64,000 bases of DNA, from positions 1 to 64,000 of the forward strand of contig CAZHAX010000011.1 in assembly GCA_964530325.1 (NCBI GenBank), written 5' to 3'. The notes under the pieces were generated by a model, which saw nothing but the letters and a program-made list of their open reading frames with translations, was not told the origin of the DNA and did no database searches. Shown here piece by piece: positions 8,801-18,092 of the stretch (positions are counted from its first letter, which is position 1; every line of letters begins with the position of its first letter). The DNA is from CAZHAX01 sp964530325 (GTDB taxonomy: Bacteria > Chloroflexota > Anaerolineae > B4-G1). Both the position numbers and the translations under genes were made by a program.

Positions 8801-10519
8801 ATGAACGACAAGACCAAGGACCAGGCCTCCGGCGTGCGCGAGGGAGAGCCCAGAAAGACAGTACAGGCCAGGTTCCCGGACGGCCGCGTGTTCGATGCGC
8901 CTCTGGGAACGCCGGTCGAGGCCTACGTACAGGCGGCGCTGGGCGATAGCCCGGTGCCCGTTATCGCGGCGCTGGTCAATGGCGAGTTGCACGAGCTGAC
9001 CTACGTTCCACGGTCGGACGCCCGGCTTGAGCCGGTCTTCTTATCCGACTCGGATGGAGTGCGCATCTACCGCCGGTCTCTGGCCTTTCTGCTCGTCACG
9101 GCGGTGCGGGAGCTGTTCCCAGACGCCCAGGTGTTCATCGATCACACCATGCCATTTGGCGGGTTCTACTGCACAGTCGACGGACGAGAGCCATTCACCC
9201 AGGGTGATCTGGCCATGATCGAGCAGCGCATGCAGCAGATGGTGGCCGAGGATGCCCCGATTACCCGCGAGCCTGCCTCGTTGGAGGACGCGCTGGAGCT
9301 GTTTCGATCACGTGGGGAGCTGGAGAAGCTGCGGCTGCAGCAGCGTCGCCAGCGGCCTCACGTGACGCTCTACAACCTGCATGGCTTCCGGGACTACTTC
9401 CACGGCTTCATGGTGCCTTCGACGGGCTACCTGCAGCACTTCGCGCTCCACGCCTGGCCGCCGGGGTTCGTCCTACAGTACCCTCGCCGCTCGCGCCCCA
9501 GCGAGCTGCTGCCCGTGTCCGACTACCCCAATCTGACGGCGGTCTACCGCGAGTATGGGAACTGGCTGCGGCTGCTGGGCATCGAGTCCGTGAGCTCGCT
9601 GAACGAGGCGAACGAGAACAGCCGTCTGCGTGAGGTCATCCTGGTCTCGGAGGCGTTGCACGAGCAGCGCATAGCCTTCATAGCTGATCAGATAGCCCTC
9701 CGGCGCGACGAGGTGCGCCTCGTTCTGGTGGCCGGCCCGTCCGCGTCAGGAAAGACGACGTTCTCGAAGAGGCTTTCCATTCAGCTGCTGGCCCACGGCA
9801 TCCGTCCCTTCCCGCTTGGGCTGGACGATTACTTCGTCGATCGGGAGAAGACGCCGCGCGATCCGGACGGCGCCTACGACTTCGAGGCTCTCGAAGCACT
9901 CGACCTCGGGCTTCTGAACAAGGACCTCCTGCGCCTGGTGGAGGGGAAGCGGGTCCAGCTGCCGCGCTTCAACTTCGTGAGCGGGAAGCGGGAGAAGGGG
10001 GACGAGGTGCGTCTGGAGGCCCACCAGATCCTCATCGTCGAGGGCATCCACGGTCTGAATCCGCAGCTGGTCCCCTCTATGGCCCGGGAGCAGACTTACC
10101 GCATCTACGCCTCGGCGCTGACGCAGCTCAACATAGACCGCCACAACCGGGTGCCCACCACCGATACCAGGCTGATCCGGCGGCTCGTGCGGGACGCCGT
10201 ATACCGCGGCTACTCCGCCGAGGATACGCTCAACCGCTGGGAGGGTGTGCGTCGGGGCGAGAAGAGATACATCTTCCCCTATCAAGAGCACGCCGACATC
10301 ATGTTCAACTCGGCGCTCGTCTACGAGCTGGCCGTGCTCAAGCCGCTGGCCGTTCCGCTCCTGCTGCAGGTCGAGCACTCCAGCCCCAGGCACGTCGAGG
10401 CGAAGCGTCTGCTGACGCTGCTGCAGTGGTTCGAGCCGTGCGGCACCGAGCTGATCCCGGACAACTCGATCCTGCGCGAGTTCGTGGGCGGTTCGATACT
10501 GCGGGATTACAGCCCCTGA
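8801..10519 (+). CDS. TGS-domain uridine kinase-like P-loop kinase
   Basis: A 572-residue protein. Residues ~15-75 form a TGS domain (VQARFPDGRVFDAPLGTPVE). A middle region of threonyl-tRNA-synthetase editing type follows (HTMPFGGFYC). From residue ~300 there is a uridine kinase/phosphoribulokinase domain with Walker A GPSASGKTTFSKRL, then LGLDDYFVDREKTP and LIVEGIHGLN. The same architecture occurs in Thermotoga and many Firmicutes as a nucleoside kinase/uridine kinase-like protein. The likely reaction is ATP-dependent phosphorylation of a nucleoside such as uridine; the exact substrate is not established here. The ATG at 8801 lacks a clear ribosome site, and an in-frame TTG at 8786 is an alternative start. 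Confidence 0.85.
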   Translation: MNDKTKDQASGVREGEPRKTVQARFPDGRVFDAPLGTPVEAYVQAALGDSPVPVIAALVNGELHELTYVPRSDARLEPVFLSDSDGVRIYRRSLAFLLVTAVRELFPDAQVFIDHTMPFGGFYCTVDGREPFTQGDLAMIEQRMQQMVAEDAPITREPASLEDALELFRSRGELEKLRLQQRRQRPHVTLYNLHGFRDYFHGFMVPSTGYLQHFALHAWPPGFVLQYPRRSRPSELLPVSDYPNLTAVYREYGNWLRLLGIESVSSLNEANENSRLREVILVSEALHEQRIAFIADQIALRRDEVRLVLVAGPSASGKTTFSKRLSIQLLAHGIRPFPLGLDDYFVDREKTPRDPDGAYDFEALEALDLGLLNKDLLRLVEGKRVQLPRFNFVSGKREKGDEVRLEAHQILIVEGIHGLNPQLVPSMAREQTYRIYASALTQLNIDRHNRVPTTDTRLIRRLVRDAVYRGYSAEDTLNRWEGVRRGEKRYIFPYQEHADIMFNSALVYELAVLKPLAVPLLLQVEHSSPRHVEAKRLLTLLQWFEPCGTELIPDNSILREFVGGSILRDYSP

Positions 10520-10549
10520 CCGTGGAGCTGTGGCCGGGATATTCATCTC

Positions 10550-11929
10550 CTAGTCGCCCAGGATAGCCCGGGCTGCGACTAGGCCGGAGGCCGAGGCCTG
10601 GACCAGGCCGCGCGTGATCCCGGCGCCATCCCCGCAGGCGTAGAGACCTCGCACCTCGGTCTCCAGGCGGTCCGTGAGCTGCAGCCTGTTCGAGTAGAAC
10701 TTCACCTCGACCCCGTAGAGGAGCGTGTGGCGCGAGCAGATGCCGGGCATCACCCGGTCCAGCGCATGCAGCATCTCCAGGACGTTGACGATGTACCGGT
10801 ATGGCAGCACCAGGCCCAGGTCGCCAGGTGTTGCGCACCTCTGCGTGGGTATGACGATCGAGCGGCCCAGGCGCTGGGCGTTGGTGCGTCTGCCCGCCTC
10901 GAGATCGCCCAGCCGCTGCACGAGCACCCCACCGCTGAGAAGGTTCGCCAGTCGGGCGATCGACTGCCCGTAAGCGACCGGGTCATCGAATGGCTCGGTG
11001 AAGTTCTTGCTGACCAGCAGGCCGAAGTTGGTGTTTGCCGTCTTGCGGTCGGCATAGGAGTGTCCGTTGACGGTTGTCACCCCACCTGCGTGTTCGAGTG
11101 TTACCTCACCGTAGGGGCAGACGCAGAAGGTGCGCACCAGGTCGTCGAAGGCGGTGGAGTAGTACAGGAGCTTGAACTCGTACAGCAACTGAGTGACCGG
11201 CTCGACCACCGTTGCCGGCAGCTCCACCCGGACTCCGAGATCGACCGGGTTGCAGGCCGTTCTCAGTCCCAGCTTGCCGGCCAGGTCCTTAAGCCACTCC
11301 GCGCCCTCACGGCCCGGGGCGATTATGACGTGGGGAGCCTCGACCCGATCCCCCTTGACAGTCTCCACTCCGACAACCTGGCCGCCGTTGACGAGCACGG
11401 TCGCCACCGGCGTACGCATCCGCACCTCCACGCCGCGCTCTACCAGATCGTCGTACATGCGAGACATGATGGCGCTGCAGTGCTCGGTTCCTATGTGGCG
11501 GATGGGCACAGAGACCAGGCGCAGCCCGGACAGGGCTGACTTCTTGGCCAGTGACTCGATCTCGTCGCTGCGCCCGCCGTAGACGGAGCGGTTGGCACCA
11601 TAATCAACGTAGGTGGCGTCGACCTCATCGATCAACGCCTGGGTCTCCGCTTCCCCCAGCAGCTCGCTCAGGTGGCCGCCGGCGGCGGGCGAGAGCGTCA
11701 GCTTGCCATCGCTGAAGGCTCCGGCGCCGCCCCAGCCAGTCATTATCGAGCAGGGCTTACACTGGATGCACCCCTGGCCCTCTCGCGCTGGGCAGTGCCG
11801 CTTCTCTATCGCCGGCCCCTTATCCAGGATCGCTACGCGCAGGGCCTGCTTCCGGCTCAGCTGAAGCGCGGCGAATATGCCGGCGGGGCCGGCTCCTACT
11901 ATGACTACGTCGTACTTCTTCTTGCTCAT
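10550..11929 (-). CDS. FAD-dependent oxidoreductase (COG2509-type)
   Basis: A 459-residue flavoprotein. The N-terminal dinucleotide fold is DVVIVGAGPAGIFAALQL. A Cys-rich loop (CPAREGQGCIQCKPCSIMTG) precedes the family-typical GWGGAGAFSDGKLTLS, and the C-terminal FAD motif is RGLYACGDGAGITRGL. This group is annotated as NAD(P)/FAD-dependent dehydrogenase; substrates are unknown. I start at the ATG at 11929 because it directly precedes the Rossmann motif; the longer in-frame extension is polar and unlike the family. It is the last gene of a minus-strand series and lies 206 bp after the DarA-like gene. Confidence 0.85.
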   Translation of the reverse strand: MSKKKYDVVIVGAGPAGIFAALQLSRKQALRVAILDKGPAIEKRHCPAREGQGCIQCKPCSIMTGWGGAGAFSDGKLTLSPAAGGHLSELLGEAETQALIDEVDATYVDYGANRSVYGGRSDEIESLAKKSALSGLRLVSVPIRHIGTEHCSAIMSRMYDDLVERGVEVRMRTPVATVLVNGGQVVGVETVKGDRVEAPHVIIAPGREGAEWLKDLAGKLGLRTACNPVDLGVRVELPATVVEPVTQLLYEFKLLYYSTAFDDLVRTFCVCPYGEVTLEHAGGVTTVNGHSYADRKTANTNFGLLVSKNFTEPFDDPVAYGQSIARLANLLSGGVLVQRLGDLEAGRRTNAQRLGRSIVIPTQRCATPGDLGLVLPYRYIVNVLEMLHALDRVMPGICSRHTLLYGVEVKFYSNRLQLTDRLETEVRGLYACGDGAGITRGLVQASASGLVAARAILGD

Positions 11930-12135
11930 CACTCTGCCGCTACTTGGTCTGCCGGAGCCAGCGGGGCTGATTATGCCACAACGTCCGGCGTTGTCCAGCC
12001 GGTGCCGCGCGGCGAAGGATGTATCGCTGGAATCGAAAGGGCGCTTGGTACAGGCCGCCACGCGCGGCGTGAGGCCTCACGTGGCGGCGGCCCAGGGCTC
12101 TATGTCTGCGCTTTGGCGCAGCGGCCCAGTGGAAG

Positions 12136-12399
12136 CTAGAACTGCTCGAAGTGTGGTGCGTCGACGACGAAGACGGTCGCCCGGTGCTGCCCCGGCTCCG
12201 GGGTGCTGCAGCACTGGCGCAGCGCGTCGATCGCAGGCTCGACTTTGCCGTCGTCTACGCCGATAAGCAGGGTGACATTGCCGCGGCGGAGGAAACCGCC
12301 GGTACTGGCAACGCGGGTCACGCCATGGCCGTCAGCAACAAGCCTCTCGATAACCGGTCCCGCGTCTGTGTCTCTGATGATAGCGATGATCAGTTTCAT
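12136..12399 (-). CDS. DarA/YaaQ-type cyclic-di-AMP receptor-like protein (PII-like)
   Basis: An 87-residue DUF970 protein. It opens with MKLIIAIIRDTDAGPVIERL and carries the ligand-loop signature ASTGGFLRRGNVTLLIGVDD and the C-terminal strand ATVFVVDAPHFEQF. These match Bacillus DarA (YaaQ), a trimeric PII-like protein that binds c-di-AMP. It is shorter than the usual ~109 residues because the middle loop is reduced. The start at 12399 is set by homology. It follows a paralogue 13 bp upstream. No diadenylate cyclase is in the window, so c-di-AMP binding is a family-based expectation. Confidence 0.88.
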   Translation of the reverse strand: MKLIIAIIRDTDAGPVIERLVADGHGVTRVASTGGFLRRGNVTLLIGVDDGKVEPAIDALRQCCSTPEPGQHRATVFVVDAPHFEQF

Positions 12400-12412
12400 T
12401 GCCAGTTGAGCC

Positions 12413-12757
12413 TCACAATTGCTCGAACCGCTCGACGTCGAGGACGTACACTGTGGCGCCGCCGACCTCAATCTCGATCATCATCGGCTGGACCTCAACC
12501 AAAGGGGTGTCCGCGTGCGCGGGCATCAGGCGCCGCCGCGAGGGGCAGCATTTCCGGAGCATCTCCAGCAGACGGGGCAATCTCTCTCGGCTCAGTCCGA
12601 TGAAGAGCGAGACCTTCGGCTCGCTGAGGACGCTCCCGTGGCTATCGACCTGTGTTACACAGTAGCCTTCGCCCGTGAGTGCATCTGTGAGCGGGCCTGC
12701 CTGGGCGGCAGACACGGTGACGATAGCCAGCTGATCTCCGGCGCCCGCACCTGTCAT
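12413..12757 (-). CDS. Divergent DarA/YaaQ-like paralogue
   Basis: A 114-residue protein with the same layout as its downstream neighbour: LAIVTVSAAQAGPLTDALTG at the start, VSLFIGLSRERLPRLLEML in the middle and a closing VGGATVYVLDVERFEQL. The ligand loop differs: the T-G-G-F and G-N-x-T positions are replaced by DSHGSVLSEPKV. It starts at ATG 12757 after GGGAGAG. The pair looks like a tandem duplication with one copy changed at the binding site. Plausible roles are a hetero-trimer partner or a receptor for another ligand. Confidence 0.78.
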   Translation of the reverse strand: MTGAGAGDQLAIVTVSAAQAGPLTDALTGEGYCVTQVDSHGSVLSEPKVSLFIGLSRERLPRLLEMLRKCCPSRRRLMPAHADTPLVEVQPMMIEIEVGGATVYVLDVERFEQL

Positions 12758-12787
12758 CTCTCCCTCGCAGGGCGATTCTACCAGAAT

Positions 12788-14608
12788 CTACGCCCTCCGC
12801 AACCGCTCAAGGCTGCTTGTGCTCTCCTGGCCAGGGGTGGCTCTGCGGCTGCCAGCTCTGCTCAGCCTACGCCTCAGCGCGGCTGCCACCTCGGCGAAGC
12901 CCATCCTGGCCAGTGAGGGAAGGTTGAAGGCTGTGACCCCAACCGGCAGATCGAGCTCTGTCTTCTCGCATACGGTGGACGTGTTCGCTCTGTCTATCTG
13001 GGCCCGGAGGGCGGCCAGTTCTCGCTCCAGCTCCGCTGGCGAGCTCCGCTCGATCAACTCGTCGATCTTCTCCATCAGGGCGACCGCACGGTCGATCCGC
13101 TCCTCGGTCTCAGCGGCCATCCTTTGGCTTACCAGGCCGTGGCGGGCCTTGAGAGCGTTAAGCCGCCTGCCAGCCTCGTAGGTGACCCGGGCGAGCTCGT
13201 CGCGGCTCATCCAGCGCGTCTCGTAGTTGAGTATATGCTTCCAGGTGGGCTGCTGCAAGGCCTGGCGGTGCTCCTCCAACGTATGGCAGAGCAGGCGATA
13301 GCCGTACTGCTCTGGATCCTCGAATATGGGGCTCCCGGGGTCGACGAAGGGAGCCAGCGGGCCGATGAAGGGCATGAGGCGGCCGTCGCCGAATCGCTCC
13401 AGCAGGGCGCTGCAGTAGTCGACAGTGGCCAGGACAGACTCCTGCGTCTGCTGCGGCAAGCCGGCGAGGAAGAAAAGGTCGAATCGCCGGCAGCCGGCGT
13501 CCAGACAGACCTCTATCGACCGCTCGATCTCCTCGTTGGTGAACCGCTTGTTGAGCGCCCTTCTCACCGCCGGGTCGTGCGATTCCGGCGAGAACTCGAT
13601 CACGAAGTTGGGCAGCGCCTCGGCCAGCTCGGCGGCGAAGCCGGCATCGACGGGCTCGAAGACTTCCAGCATCCCCTGGCCAGGGTAGGGCCGGATCGCT
13701 TGCAGGAAGCGGCGGGCGTGCTCTGGGCCGGCCTGCCGGATGTCGCCCAGCAGGAATGCCGGGCCTCGGCTGATCTCGTACATCCGATGCATGTCCTCCG
13801 CCAGGCGCTCTGGAGAACGGTAGGCCGGTGCGGAGCGTCCACAGAGGAGGCGTGAGGAAAACGCGGATCCACCGCAGTGAGCGCAGTTGAAGCGGCAGCC
13901 GCGAACGGTGAGCACGGCCATGGCTGGGTAGTCGATCCAGTGGCTGAATGGCACGTAGCCCAGGAAATCGATGTCCCTGACGACTGCCCGCACCAGGTGG
14001 TGGTAGTCCATCTCGAGGTGATCGAGCGAAGGCGGCACCTCCGTCAGCGGGTTGACGCGGACCTCCCCGGAGCGATCTCGCCAGGTGAGGTTGGGGATGG
14101 CCGCCAGGCGTTCCGGATCGGCTCCTGCGGGCGAGTCCGCATCAAGCAGGCACTCCAGGAGCTGCCTGAGCGGCTCTTCGGTCGAGTCGCCTCGCAGGAC
14201 GTAGTCGACCTGGGGGTAGCGCACCAGCTCCTCGTGGAAGTAGGATGAGCTGAACCCGCCGAAGATGACCGGAACGTGGGGGTGGTGAAGCTTGGCCAGG
14301 CGGGCGATAGCCAGCGCCCCCTGAGCGTGGGCAAGCCAGTGCAGGTCGATGCCGATGGCTCGTGCCTTCAAGCTCCTGATCTTCCGCTCGGCGTCGAAAT
14401 GCTCTGAGCGCACCATCCGCGCGGCCAGGTTGACGATGCGGGTGCGATAGCCGGCCCTCTCCAGGTAAGCGGTCATCGTGGAGAAGCCGAGTGGGTACAT
14501 GTCGAAAACGGGAGTGGAAGGGACCAGGTCACTGATCGGACCCCACAGCGTGGCCCGCTTCCGGTAGTCGTACAGGCTGGGCGCGTGCAGCAGAACCAGG
14601 TCAGCCAT
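12788..14608 (-). CDS. B12-binding-domain radical SAM protein
   Basis: A 606-residue protein. Residues ~1-160 form a cobalamin-binding-like Rossmann domain (MADLVLLHAPSLYDYRKRAT, then VPVIFGGFSSSYFHEEL). The radical SAM cluster motif is CRFNCAHC (CX3CX2C), within VRGCRFNCAHCGGS. Later features are GDIRQAG, FSPESHDPAVRRALNKRF and FFLAGLPQQTQES, typical of the TIGR04190-like group. Such enzymes perform radical methylations or rearrangements; the substrate is unknown. The start at 14608 is set by the conserved MADLVLLH opening. The 30-bp gap to the DarA-like pair suggests co-transcription. Confidence 0.88.
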   Translation of the reverse strand: MADLVLLHAPSLYDYRKRATLWGPISDLVPSTPVFDMYPLGFSTMTAYLERAGYRTRIVNLAARMVRSEHFDAERKIRSLKARAIGIDLHWLAHAQGALAIARLAKLHHPHVPVIFGGFSSSYFHEELVRYPQVDYVLRGDSTEEPLRQLLECLLDADSPAGADPERLAAIPNLTWRDRSGEVRVNPLTEVPPSLDHLEMDYHHLVRAVVRDIDFLGYVPFSHWIDYPAMAVLTVRGCRFNCAHCGGSAFSSRLLCGRSAPAYRSPERLAEDMHRMYEISRGPAFLLGDIRQAGPEHARRFLQAIRPYPGQGMLEVFEPVDAGFAAELAEALPNFVIEFSPESHDPAVRRALNKRFTNEEIERSIEVCLDAGCRRFDLFFLAGLPQQTQESVLATVDYCSALLERFGDGRLMPFIGPLAPFVDPGSPIFEDPEQYGYRLLCHTLEEHRQALQQPTWKHILNYETRWMSRDELARVTYEAGRRLNALKARHGLVSQRMAAETEERIDRAVALMEKIDELIERSSPAELERELAALRAQIDRANTSTVCEKTELDLPVGVTAFNLPSLARMGFAEVAAALRRRLSRAGSRRATPGQESTSSLERLRRA

Positions 14609-14713
14609 CAATCCGGTGTTCGCTTCCCGACGGAAGCCCGCGCCGGCCGACCGGGCCTGCGCGGGCACTCGGTGCCTACGTCCTTCGTACCGCCGGACAG
14701 GGGGAGGCCTCGC

Positions 14714-15262
14714 CTAGATGGCGATCTGCTGAGCCGCTTCGGCCGCCTCTTCCTCTCCCTCTTCGACCTGCCACAGTTTCTCCGGGTCGTCGATGTGGTC
14801 GATGAAGAGGACTCCACCGCAGTGATCGATCTCGTGCTGCAATACGCGGGCGAGCAAGCCCTCAGCCTTGACGCGGATCCTGCGACCCGTTATGTCGAGC
14901 CCCTTGACGGTAACCCTGAGGTGGCGCTCGACCTGGCCGACTAGGCCTGGAATGGAGAGGCACCCCTCGATGCCTTCCTCCTGCTCCTGGGACCTGCGCG
15001 CCAGCTCCGGGTTCACGATCGCGAAGAGCGTTCCCGCGCCGGGAAGGGGCTCCTCGCCCTCGTCCGCCTCGGGCAACTCGGCGATGATGATCCTCTCAGG
15101 AACGCCGACCTGAATGGCGGCCAGGCCTATTCCCCGCGCCTCGTGCATCGTCTCCACCATATCGTCTACCAGATCGCCCAGCGCCGGTGTCACTCGCTTG
15201 ACGCGGCGTGACGTCTCTCGAAGGCGCGGATCATCGTAGATGACGATCTCTCGGACGGCCAA
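14714..15262 (-). CDS. def: Peptide deformylase
   Basis: A 182-residue peptide deformylase with all three motifs: GIGLAAIQ (motif I), EGCLS (motif II, Cys ligand) and QHEIDH (motif III, HExxH). It removes the N-formyl group from nascent proteins. A GGAGGAGG ribosome site just upstream points to TTG at 15262; a TTG five codons earlier overlaps that site and is less likely. The C-terminal tail is rich in Glu and Ala (EEGEEEAAEAAQQ) beyond the usual fold. It lies in a same-strand series between the DUF2723 gene and the radical SAM gene. Confidence 0.93.
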   Translation of the reverse strand: MAVREIVIYDDPRLRETSRRVKRVTPALGDLVDDMVETMHEARGIGLAAIQVGVPERIIIAELPEADEGEEPLPGAGTLFAIVNPELARRSQEQEEGIEGCLSIPGLVGQVERHLRVTVKGLDITGRRIRVKAEGLLARVLQHEIDHCGGVLFIDHIDDPEKLWQVEEGEEEAAEAAQQIAI

Positions 15263-15397
15263 ACGAACCTCCTCCAAACACAGAAGCCAGGCGACCGACT
15301 TTTCGGAGCCCGGCCAAAGGTCAGACGTGTTATTCTAACACATTCGGCGGCACGCGGGAAGGATGGGAAAGAACCTGCCCAGGCACCTGGTGCCGGC

Positions 15398-18058
15398 CTA
15401 CCGAGTCTCCACAGGCCAGGTTCCAAGTGGCACCTCGGGGGCCAGTCTCTCGTCGAGCGCCGGAAGCGGCGCCTGAGTGAAGTGATCGTAGATTGCCATG
15501 GATCCGGAAGCGACGAGCGGGGTGGCGTCTGCCGGGACCGTTACCGGGTGCGGATCGAAGATGACAGAGCCGCGAATCCACTTCAGGGTGGGGATGGTGA
15601 TGAGTGCGGGCACCGTGTCGTAGGCCTCCCGCCAGGCCCACGTTCCATCGGGGTTGCTGCCTGTGAGTGCGGCCGAGACGATGTAGTCCCTCTCGATCGG
15701 CCTCGCGGCCCGGAAGACCAGCCCCAGCGTGGCTGTGCGGCCTGTGCGCAGCTGAGCCGGCGTCAGGCCGCACGCCTGCAGAACAGCAACGTCGCCGAAG
15801 GGAACGTAGCGCTCGCCCTCACGCGGCCGCGGCAGTGGGACCGGCCCGGCGAGGAACGCATTCCAGCGGCGGGCAACCTCCCCGTCGATCAGCGCCAGGC
15901 CGGAAGGAGCGCGGGCCACGTCAGCGGCCACGGTTGCGTATTCCCCGTCTGCCAGCTCTGGTGTTGTCCCCCGTCCCAGCGCCATCCCCTCTTCGTCGAG
16001 GAGCTGGAAGGTCGCTGCAGCGCCCGCGCCCGACCAGTGAAGAAAGGTGCGCACCTGGCCTGCCACCCCTGTGTCGTAGTCCACTCCGATCAAAGCGGGG
16101 CCGCCGGCGAAGAGGGTGATCATCGAGTGGCCGCTCACGGGGTGGATCGAAGCGGGCCGGAGCAGGACCGTCGCCACCTCAAGGGCATCGGCCCTGTCTT
16201 CTGTTTCCAGTCGCGGTGCGCCCGGCTCCCCGGGCAGGTAGGCACCTACCGTCAACGTGTAGTCGCCCGGGGGCGCGTGCAGGAACGGGTAGATGACGAA
16301 CCGCTCGACGACGATCTCACCGGCGTCGACACTTCCCGCAGGTCGACGGACGTCGCGGGCCGCGCTCCACAGCCGGCCGTCGGCGCCGATCAGCTGGGCG
16401 AAGACAGATAGGTCCACTTCCTGTGTACTCGTCGGCGACCAGGCGAGAGTGAGCACCAGGGGACGGCTAGGCTCGGTTGCCGTGGTGTCCAGCGAGTAGC
16501 CCAGCAAGTCCACCCAATGGCCCAGCGTGACGCCGAGGGACGTCAAGCCAGGCGGCTGCGTGTGCCGGGGGGAGTCCTGGACTAGATAGGCCGGGCCAAG
16601 AGGCTCGAAGCGATAGGGAAGTCGGGCGTATTCCTGCTCGAAGTAGCGGGTGACGACAACAGGCCTGGTCTCCACGTTCTCTTCAATCGCCGCGATCCAG
16701 TCCTCCGCAGCCGAATCGGTCTGCGGGTAAACGTAGCTGACTTCCACGTCTGGCCTCAGCCCTTCAACCTGCTGCACGTACCAGAGCGGCGTTGCCCAGT
16801 GCCAGTTGGCCAGTATGGCTGAATCTGCGGGCGCATTGTTCAGCAGCGCCTCGGCATACTCCCTTGCGTCGCGGCTCTCGGCAAGCAGTACATAGCTGGG
16901 AAGACGGGTGCCCAGGTTCACCAGGGCGGCGGCCAGCACGGCAGCGCTGAGTGTCCAGCGCAGGGCATGGCTTCCTATGCGGCTGGCAGCGACGCGCGAA
17001 GCCAGGCCCTCCGCCCAACCGAGAGAGGTCGCCACCAGCAGGGCTAGGGGCACGTAGGAAGGCATCAGGTACTCGACGGTCTGCGGCGCCCGGTAGGTCA
17101 GGCTGACTGCCGTATGGGCGGCGAAGCTTCCCAAGAGCAGCAGGCCCTGCTGCCAGCTGCGCCTCAGCAGAGCCACCGCTCCAACGGCCGCGGCTACCAG
17201 AATGGCCCAGTTGAACTGGAAGCCAAGCAACGCGGGCAGCACGATCAGCCGTTCGCCGACGGAAAAGGCGAACAGGTCTCCGCTGAAGCCCCGGGCCAGG
17301 AAGTGGTTGAGGAAGCCCTGCACAGTCATCAGGTCCTCCGGCGCCAATGCCGCGCCGGCCGCCGAGCGGACTGGCAAGTAGACCAGGACGAGCAGGCTGG
17401 CCAGGAATACGAGGCCTGGCCTTACCCAGCGCCGCGGCTGGCGGGCGAGCGAGCGGTCTGCCAGCAGAAGGCAGCACACGCAAGCCGCAGCGATGAAGAC
17501 CAGAGACAGATGGTGCCCGAGCCCCAATGACAGCGCCGCGGCAAAGACGACCAGCCATCGGTCGCGCCTGCTTGGCTCCTCTCGCGCCGCGCTGATGAAC
17601 TCGGAGACCGAGTACAGGCAGAGGGCGGTGAATAGGAGCATCAGCGGACGGATGCTTGCGCTCGTAGCCGTGGCCCAGACCGTCGTGGCGGAGCCCAGGG
17701 AGAGGGCGCCGGCCAGCCCGCCCCAAAGCGAACCGCTAAGGCGACGGCCGGCCCGGAAGACCAGGGCGACTGCGCCGGCGGCCGTGACCGCGGACAGCAA
17801 GCTGGCCCGCCAGGCAGGGTTCGGGCCCAACGGGAGGCGGGTGAAGACCCAGCCCAGCATGGTGTGGAGTGGGTATCCCGGCGGATGAGCCACGCCAGCC
17901 TCAGCAGCGACCAGCTGGAATTCGCCTGCATCGGCCGGGAGAACGTCCGGCAGCAGCGTGACCACGTATAGCGCCAGGAAGGCAGAGAAGACTGCGATGG
18001 TGAGCGGAGCGGCAGTTCGGCTGAGCGCGTCTCCCAGGCGGGCGAGAGTCCTTCTCAT
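15398..18058 (-). CDS. DUF2723 multi-pass membrane protein, GT-C-like
   Basis: An 886-residue protein. The N-terminal signature LLPDVLPADAGEFQLVAAEA followed by GVAHPPGYPLHTMLGWVFTR is diagnostic of DUF2723, related to protein O-mannosyltransferases. About ten hydrophobic segments fill residues 15-430. The second half is soluble and beta-rich, probably extracellular (from about LLNNAPADSAILANWHWATP). The likely job is lipid-linked sugar transfer at the outer membrane face; no substrate is known. The start at 18058 gives a clean first membrane helix. It follows mutL by 34 bp. Confidence 0.8.
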   Translation of the reverse strand: MRRTLARLGDALSRTAAPLTIAVFSAFLALYVVTLLPDVLPADAGEFQLVAAEAGVAHPPGYPLHTMLGWVFTRLPLGPNPAWRASLLSAVTAAGAVALVFRAGRRLSGSLWGGLAGALSLGSATTVWATATSASIRPLMLLFTALCLYSVSEFISAAREEPSRRDRWLVVFAAALSLGLGHHLSLVFIAAACVCCLLLADRSLARQPRRWVRPGLVFLASLLVLVYLPVRSAAGAALAPEDLMTVQGFLNHFLARGFSGDLFAFSVGERLIVLPALLGFQFNWAILVAAAVGAVALLRRSWQQGLLLLGSFAAHTAVSLTYRAPQTVEYLMPSYVPLALLVATSLGWAEGLASRVAASRIGSHALRWTLSAAVLAAALVNLGTRLPSYVLLAESRDAREYAEALLNNAPADSAILANWHWATPLWYVQQVEGLRPDVEVSYVYPQTDSAAEDWIAAIEENVETRPVVVTRYFEQEYARLPYRFEPLGPAYLVQDSPRHTQPPGLTSLGVTLGHWVDLLGYSLDTTATEPSRPLVLTLAWSPTSTQEVDLSVFAQLIGADGRLWSAARDVRRPAGSVDAGEIVVERFVIYPFLHAPPGDYTLTVGAYLPGEPGAPRLETEDRADALEVATVLLRPASIHPVSGHSMITLFAGGPALIGVDYDTGVAGQVRTFLHWSGAGAAATFQLLDEEGMALGRGTTPELADGEYATVAADVARAPSGLALIDGEVARRWNAFLAGPVPLPRPREGERYVPFGDVAVLQACGLTPAQLRTGRTATLGLVFRAARPIERDYIVSAALTGSNPDGTWAWREAYDTVPALITIPTLKWIRGSVIFDPHPVTVPADATPLVASGSMAIYDHFTQAPLPALDERLAPEVPLGTWPVETR

Positions 18059-18092
18059 ATCGCCGCCCCTGACCTCTGATAGAAGCACTCGC

